From Sphingomicrobium aestuariivivum (GTDB taxonomy: Bacteria > Pseudomonadota > Alphaproteobacteria > Sphingomonadales > Sphingomonadaceae): a stretch of 64,000 bases of DNA. Below are positions 60,723 to 64,000 of this stretch, one piece after another (position 1 is the first letter of the stretch; each line of letters opens with the position of its first letter). The stretch is from positions 434,001-498,000 of the forward strand of contig NZ_CP102629.1 in the NCBI RefSeq assembly GCF_024721585.1, given 5' to 3'. The position numbers and the translations under genes are program-made. The notes under the pieces were generated by a model that saw only the letters and a list, made by a program, of their open reading frames with translations, was not told the DNA's origin and searched no databases.

Positions 60723-60725
60723 ATG
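60697..60725 (+). promoter_or_regulatory. Possible ssrS promoter inside the end of zapA
   Basis: TTGAGA at 60697-60702, a 17-nt spacer and TAAATG at 60720-60725 overlapping the zapA stop codon. It would start an RNA near 60732. Confidence 0.45.
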
Positions 60726-60729
60726 GTGC

Positions 60730-60865
60730 TGGACGGGTACTGCCTGGCACGAGCCACGACTATCCCTGAGGCTTTCTACATCCTAGGGAGCCGTCCCTAG
60801 CCGGGCCCTGGCCCGGCATATATGGCGCCCACCTGACGTTCTGGCGTCAGAGGATTAAGAGGCAA
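60730..60865 (+). ncRNA. ssrS: Probable 6S RNA
   Basis: The 149-nt gap between zapA and the cyclo-ligase gene has no ORF but is rich in structure. It holds perfect hairpins CTAGGGA-GCCG-TCCCTAG (60783-60800) and GCCGGGCC-CT-GGCCCGGC (60800-60817), and a CTGACG/CGTCAG hairpin (60833-60850). The zapA-ssrS-fau order is conserved from gamma- to alphaproteobacteria, which is the main support. 6S RNA binds the housekeeping RNA polymerase holoenzyme. Ends are approximate, and the full 6S fold with its central bubble was not demonstrated. Confidence 0.6.
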
Positions 60866-60871
60866 ACGACC

Positions 60872-61471
60872 ATGGCGGTCCCGTCACCTGACCTTCTCGA
60901 GCCCGATTCCACCAAGGACGAGATCCGGCGCTCGCTGCGCGCCAGGCGGCGCGAGTTCGTCTGCAATCTCGAACCCTCGACCCGTCATGCGCTCGAGGAA
61001 CAGCTGGCCGAACTGCTCGCCCCCATGCTGGCGGCGGCGCGCGTCATCGGCGCCTATTCGCCGATCGGCGGCGAGATCAGCCCCCTGCCCGCGCTGGCAC
61101 GCGCCAAGCGCCTCGGCCGGACCATCGGCTATCCCACTTTCGAGGGCGATGCCGATCATTTCATCTATCGCGCGGGCGAACCCGAGGTCCCGGGGCCGCA
61201 CCGCATCGCCCAGCCGCGTCCTTCCTGCCCCGAAGCCTCCCCCGACCTCGTCCTCGTGCCGCTGCTCGCGGTCGGCAACCAGGGCTATCGCATCGGCCAG
61301 GGTGCGGGCCACTTCGACCGCGTCCTGCCCAATTTGGCGGGCGCGCGCTTCGTCGGCCTCGGCTGGCAGATGCAGCGGCTCGACATCGACCTGCCGCACG
61401 ACAGCTGGGACGTGCCGCTCCACTGTTTCGCCAGCCCCCGCGGCATCGAGGAATTCACACCCCGTGGATAA
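60872..61471 (+). CDS. fau: 5-formyltetrahydrofolate cyclo-ligase
   Basis: A 199-residue enzyme that returns 5-formyl-THF to the folate pool. The nucleotide/folate motif is RIGQGAGHFDR near residue 145, and basic residues lie in LRARRREF near the N-terminus. An AGAGG site precedes the ATG. It follows the 6S RNA gene as in many Proteobacteria. Confidence 0.92.
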   Translation: MAVPSPDLLEPDSTKDEIRRSLRARRREFVCNLEPSTRHALEEQLAELLAPMLAAARVIGAYSPIGGEISPLPALARAKRLGRTIGYPTFEGDADHFIYRAGEPEVPGPHRIAQPRPSCPEASPDLVLVPLLAVGNQGYRIGQGAGHFDRVLPNLAGARFVGLGWQMQRLDIDLPHDSWDVPLHCFASPRGIEEFTPRG

Positions 61472-61685
61472 TGAAGTGCACGAACCAAAGTCGCGCGTCG
61501 CCATCGGCATGGTCATCATGCTCGCCTGGCTCACCGCCTATGTCGTCGTCGCGATTCTTGCCTTCGACCTGATCGCGGGCTGGCCCGCGCTCGTACAGAT
61601 GCCGCTCTACCTCGTCGCCGGCCTCGCCTGGATCATCCCGCTGAAGCCGCTGCTGGCCTGGATGGAAACCGGCCACCAGCGCTAG
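61464..61685 (+). CDS. DUF2842 family small membrane protein
   Basis: A 73-residue protein, probably starting at the GTG at 61464, which overlaps the cyclo-ligase stop by 8 nt; a GTG at 61476 is an alternative. It has two hydrophobic helices (about 13-35 and 40-60) with a GLAWIIPLKPLLAWM end, the pattern of the alphaproteobacterial DUF2842 family. Function unknown. A strong terminator follows. Confidence 0.75.
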   Translation: MDNEVHEPKSRVAIGMVIMLAWLTAYVVVAILAFDLIAGWPALVQMPLYLVAGLAWIIPLKPLLAWMETGHQR

Positions 61686-61709
61686 TCTCCGCGCCCCCTC
61701 CGAAACGAG

Positions 61710-61737
61710 AAAAGGCCCCGAGCGATCGGGGCCTTTT
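61710..61737 (+). terminator. Strong terminator with GCGA tetraloop
   Basis: A perfect 12-bp stem (AAAAGGCCCCGA / TCGGGGCCTTTT) closed by a GNRA-type GCGA loop and followed by T-rich sequence. It ends the zapA-fau-DUF2842 unit. Confidence 0.93.
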
Positions 61738-61776
61738 TCTTGTCCGTCTTTGATGGAAAACCAAGCCGTGCGAGGG

Positions 61777-61796
61777 GCCACTTACCCTTGGGCAAG

Positions 61797-61800
<4 letters not shown>
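61777..61800 (-). terminator. Hairpin at the 3' end of tRNA-Asp
   Basis: GCCACTT / AAGTGGC arms of 7 bp with a partly paired centre. It starts within the CCA end of tRNA-Asp on the minus strand. It may be a terminator or a processing signal; there is no T-run. Confidence 0.4.
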
Positions 61801-61873
<73 letters not shown>

Positions 61874-61890
61874 ATCGGCTTGGTGGCGGC

Positions 61891-61919
61891 GAACTATGAC
61901 AGGCTCGCCCACCTGTCAA
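61891..61919 (-). promoter_or_regulatory. Probable tRNA-Asp promoter
   Basis: A consensus TTGACA -35 (61914-61919, minus strand) with a weak -10 region (CATAGT/TAGTTC) about 16 nt further on. Transcription would start roughly 10 nt before the mature tRNA end. The -35 sits in a 7-bp inverted repeat TGACAGG/CCTGTCA. Confidence 0.45.
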
Positions 61920-61928
61920 ACACTAATT

Positions 61929-63086
61929 TCAATCTTTTTCATCTTCCTCGCCGACGTGGGTCAGCGTGCCATGCTCGAACAGGAATCCGGCGATGTCCGG
62001 CGTGCCCGCGGCGGCAAAAACGGTTTTAATAATGATGAGCAATGGCACCGCCAGCAGGGCACCGAGGAAACCCCAGATCCACGCCCAGAAACTCAGGGAA
62101 ATGAGGATCAGGAGCGGCGAAAGGCTGACCCGCTTGCCGACGATCATGGGGGTGAGGACATTGGCCTCGAGATTGTGCAGCACGATGAAGATGAGCGGCG
62201 GCAACATCGCCGCCCAGACGTCGACGAAACTCATCAAGCCGCCGATCGCGAGGAGAATCGCCGCGAAGATGGGCCCCAGATAGGGAATGAAATTGGTCAC
62301 CGCGACGATACCGCCCCACATGATCGGGCTGTCCATGCCGATCAGCCAGAGGATGAGCGCGGTCACCGTGCCCAGCGTCACGTTGATGAAGGTGATGGTG
62401 CCGATATAGGTCGAGGTCGCATCGACCACCTGCTGGATCACCCGCGCGGTGGTCAGCGCCCCCTCGAAGCTGCCGCGGCTGGTGATGGTGCGCTCGCGCA
62501 TCCGCGTCCAGCGCGACAGGAAGAAGAAGATCACCAGCATGGCGAAGAACATCTGGATGAGCGCGATGGGCGCCGAGGTGGCGAACAGGTCGAGGAGCGA
62601 ATCGGGCGTCGTCAGCGTGACGCTCGCCTGGCGCTCGCCCGACACCGCGATGTCGTCGAAGATGCCCTCGATGAAAGCCTCGAGCTCGGCATAATATTGC
62701 ATGATCGGCAGCACCGTCTCGCGGATGCGGTCGATGCGCTCGGGAATGAGCGCGAAATAGTCGATCGCGGGCAGCACGATCGAGGCGATCACGAAGGTCG
62801 CGAAGGCGATGAACAGGATCAGCGCGATGATCGCCGCCAGCGCGCTCGGCACGCCGCGCCGCTCGAACCATTCGAGCACGGGCACGAGGGCGATGGCGAT
62901 CACCATTGCCGCCGTCACCGGCAGGAAGAATTCCTCCCCCGCCTGCAGCGCGAACGGCAGGGCAAAGAGGAAGCCCGCCCCCAGCACCAGCGCGATGGCC
63001 GCGAGGAGCCGCACCCGCTTGACCTCGAGCGTGTGGCTGTCCTGGAATTCGATCGGGGCGTCGGGATATTGCTGCTGCTCGGCCAT
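61929..63086 (-). CDS. AI-2E family transporter
   Basis: A 385-residue polytopic membrane protein with an N-terminal helix pair, a large periplasmic region (about 95-200) and a conserved C-terminal half (VTNFIPYLGPIFAAILLAIGGLM, LHNLEANVLTPMIVGKRVSLSP) typical of the AI-2E/YdiK/PerM family. About eight helices are predicted. Substrates vary across the family, including autoinducer-2 or ions, so the substrate is not assigned. The C-terminus is acidic (EEDEKD). Confidence 0.88.
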   Translation of the reverse strand: MAEQQQYPDAPIEFQDSHTLEVKRVRLLAAIALVLGAGFLFALPFALQAGEEFFLPVTAAMVIAIALVPVLEWFERRGVPSALAAIIALILFIAFATFVIASIVLPAIDYFALIPERIDRIRETVLPIMQYYAELEAFIEGIFDDIAVSGERQASVTLTTPDSLLDLFATSAPIALIQMFFAMLVIFFFLSRWTRMRERTITSRGSFEGALTTARVIQQVVDATSTYIGTITFINVTLGTVTALILWLIGMDSPIMWGGIVAVTNFIPYLGPIFAAILLAIGGLMSFVDVWAAMLPPLIFIVLHNLEANVLTPMIVGKRVSLSPLLILISLSFWAWIWGFLGALLAVPLLIIIKTVFAAAGTPDIAGFLFEHGTLTHVGEEDEKD

Positions 63087-63125
63087 TTCGGCAGCGTAGC
63101 GAGCGTGTCAGGCGCGGAGAAGGGG

Positions 63126-63158
63126 AAAAAGCGGGGGGAGCGCCGCGCCCTCCCCCGC
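63126..63158 (-). terminator. Terminator after the outer-membrane barrel gene
   Basis: GCGGGGGGAG / CTCCCCCGC stem with one bulged G and a 9-nt loop, followed on the minus strand by TTTTT. It lies just beyond the stop at 63167. Confidence 0.75.
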
Positions 63159-63166
63159 CATATGGA

Positions 63167-63823
63167 TCAGAAGCGCAGGCCGATGCCGGTCATGACATTC
63201 AGCCGGTCGCCGTCGAGCCGCGCCGAAAAATCGGGCCCGAGATCATATTCGACCGTGGGGAGGCTGGTGTAGCTCATCTCGCCCTTCACATAGGCCGCGC
63301 CGAGAGGAACTTCGATCCCGGTGCCGAGCTGGAAGCCGCTGCGGTCGAAACCGGCGTCGTTGTTGAAGCCCGGCTCGATGGTCTCGCTGTAGCGCACCGA
63401 AAGGTCGCCATTGGCATAGCCGCCCTTCACGAAGAAATTCACGTCGCGGCCGGTCAGCATGGCGAGGCGAAGCCCGACGGCGACCGTCCGCGCCGCTTCG
63501 ACCGTATATTCGGCCCAGACCCTGCCGTCGGAATAGGCGCGCACTTCCTCGTAGGACGCGTCCGACAGGTCGATGCTGGCATAGGGCCCGACCGTGAGGC
63601 CCGACCGCAGGGCGAAATCGAAACCCGCCTCCGCGCCATAGGCGAGTGCGCCCGCCCGGTCGGCGAAGGTGCGCGCATTGATCTGGCTGTCCGCCACGCC
63701 GCTGAGGTCGACCTGGTCGTATCCGATCCGCGCTTCGATGCGGGGACCGGCGGTATCCGGTGCCGCTTCGGCGGCGGGCATGGCGAAGGTCGCGGCGCCG
63801 GCCGCGATCAAAAGCTCGTACAT
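63167..63823 (-). CDS. Outer-membrane beta-barrel protein (opacity/OmpA-barrel type)
   Basis: A 218-residue exported protein. Of two adjacent ATGs, the second (63823) has the better spacing to the AGAGGA site. Signal peptide to about AEAA (residue 20). The mature part alternates polar and hydrophobic residues in about eight strands (RIEARIGYDQVDL, GLTVGPYASIDL, VAVGLRLAML, VNFFVKGGYANGD). It ends in LRF, the terminal Phe signal for BAM insertion. No peptidoglycan-binding domain. Probably a small porin-like or adhesion protein. Confidence 0.75.
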   Translation of the reverse strand: MYELLIAAGAATFAMPAAEAAPDTAGPRIEARIGYDQVDLSGVADSQINARTFADRAGALAYGAEAGFDFALRSGLTVGPYASIDLSDASYEEVRAYSDGRVWAEYTVEAARTVAVGLRLAMLTGRDVNFFVKGGYANGDLSVRYSETIEPGFNNDAGFDRSGFQLGTGIEVPLGAAYVKGEMSYTSLPTVEYDLGPDFSARLDGDRLNVMTGIGLRF

Positions 63824-63945
63824 CATTGTCCTCTGTCGTTGTGGCAGGACTGCCGCCGACGGAACCCTAATGATGCAGGCTGGAGATGAAAGGCCTTTAT
63901 TGGTGGCCGCGTGCGCCCGCCGGCGCGTCGCTCCGGACCAGCGGC

Positions 63946-63969
63946 CAAACCGTCCCCCCGGACGGTTTG
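63946..63969. terminator. Hairpin beyond the last tRNA
   Basis: A perfect 10-bp stem (CAAACCGTCC / GGACGGTTTG) with a CCCC loop, 6 nt past the CCA end of the partial tRNA on the minus strand. It likely ends the tRNA transcript, although no long T-run follows. Confidence 0.6.
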
Positions 63970-63975
63970 TCTCGC

Positions 63976-64000
63976 TGGTACCTCTGGCCGGACTCGAACC
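63976..64000 (-). tRNA. 3' end of a tRNA cut by the window edge
   Basis: The minus strand reads a T-arm (GGTTCGAGTCC...), a 3' acceptor strand CAGAGGT, a discriminator A and an encoded CCA (63976-63978). The anticodon lies outside the window, so the isotype is unknown. Confidence 0.75.

Overview
The window looks like chromosomal core DNA from a GC-rich alphaproteobacterium of the order Sphingomonadales. Three things support this: the gene order ppiD-pabA-lexA-comEC-gltX-gltA; a complete nuoA-N operon that runs on into birA, coaX, rnj and a DUF1467 gene; and a pair of enzymes of the exosortase-A (XrtA)-associated families. The lexA promoter carries an alphaproteobacterial LexA box (GTTC-N7-GTTC). 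The genus cannot be fixed from the sequence alone. No rRNA, CRISPR array, insertion sequence or prophage was seen.

Left part (1-14 kb): tandem META/COG3650-type envelope proteins, rmuC, a Cys-rich copper-binding four-helix protein, def, recR, fmt-truA, a three-gene module (PLP decarboxylase, acyl-CoA ligase, acyl carrier protein) of the XrtA-associated type, trxB, pyrG, secG, a secreted duplicated-domain protein and tpiA. Middle left (14-28 kb): ppiD, an orphan glutaminase subunit (pabA/trpG), lexA with its own operator, a glyoxalase-fold protein, comEC, gltX, gltA, a histidine-kinase-like protein without the usual phospho-accepting His, a fused nucleotidyltransferase-like/membrane protein, and a 959-residue membrane-anchored coiled-coil protein.

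Centre (28-46 kb): one long minus-strand transcription unit, nuoA-B-C-D-E-(49-aa membrane protein)-F-G-H-I-J-K-L-M-N-birA-coaX-rnj-DUF1467, with most neighbours overlapping by 1-10 nt. It encodes all 14 subunits of respiratory complex I, then biotin-protein ligase, type III pantothenate kinase and ribonuclease J.

Right part (46-64 kb): a beta-propeller lipoprotein, the efp-DUF302-suhB unit, cell-wall enzymes (L,D-transpeptidase plus M23 peptidase), thiE, a serine hydrolase, and central carbon genes (class I fba, pgk, gap, tkt). These are followed by a small coiled-coil gene and zapA, a probable 6S RNA, the 5-formyl-THF cyclo-ligase gene, a DUF2842 gene, tRNA-Asp, an AI-2E family transporter, an outer-membrane barrel protein, and the 3' end of a further tRNA at the window edge.

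Coding density is very high and no gene-free stretch exceeds 300 bases. The larger gaps are 2522-2712 (divergent promoters), 12222-12416 (hairpin), 13863-14036, 54446-54613 (palindrome), 60069-60234 and 60723-60871 (6S RNA). The observations most worth following up are the XrtA-type ligase/decarboxylase/ACP module, the apparent collapse of the trp locus to a lone CTG-initiated pabA, a second CTG-initiated gene (birA), the His-less kinase, the polarity-factor-like coiled-coil protein and the unannotated small protein inside the nuo operon.
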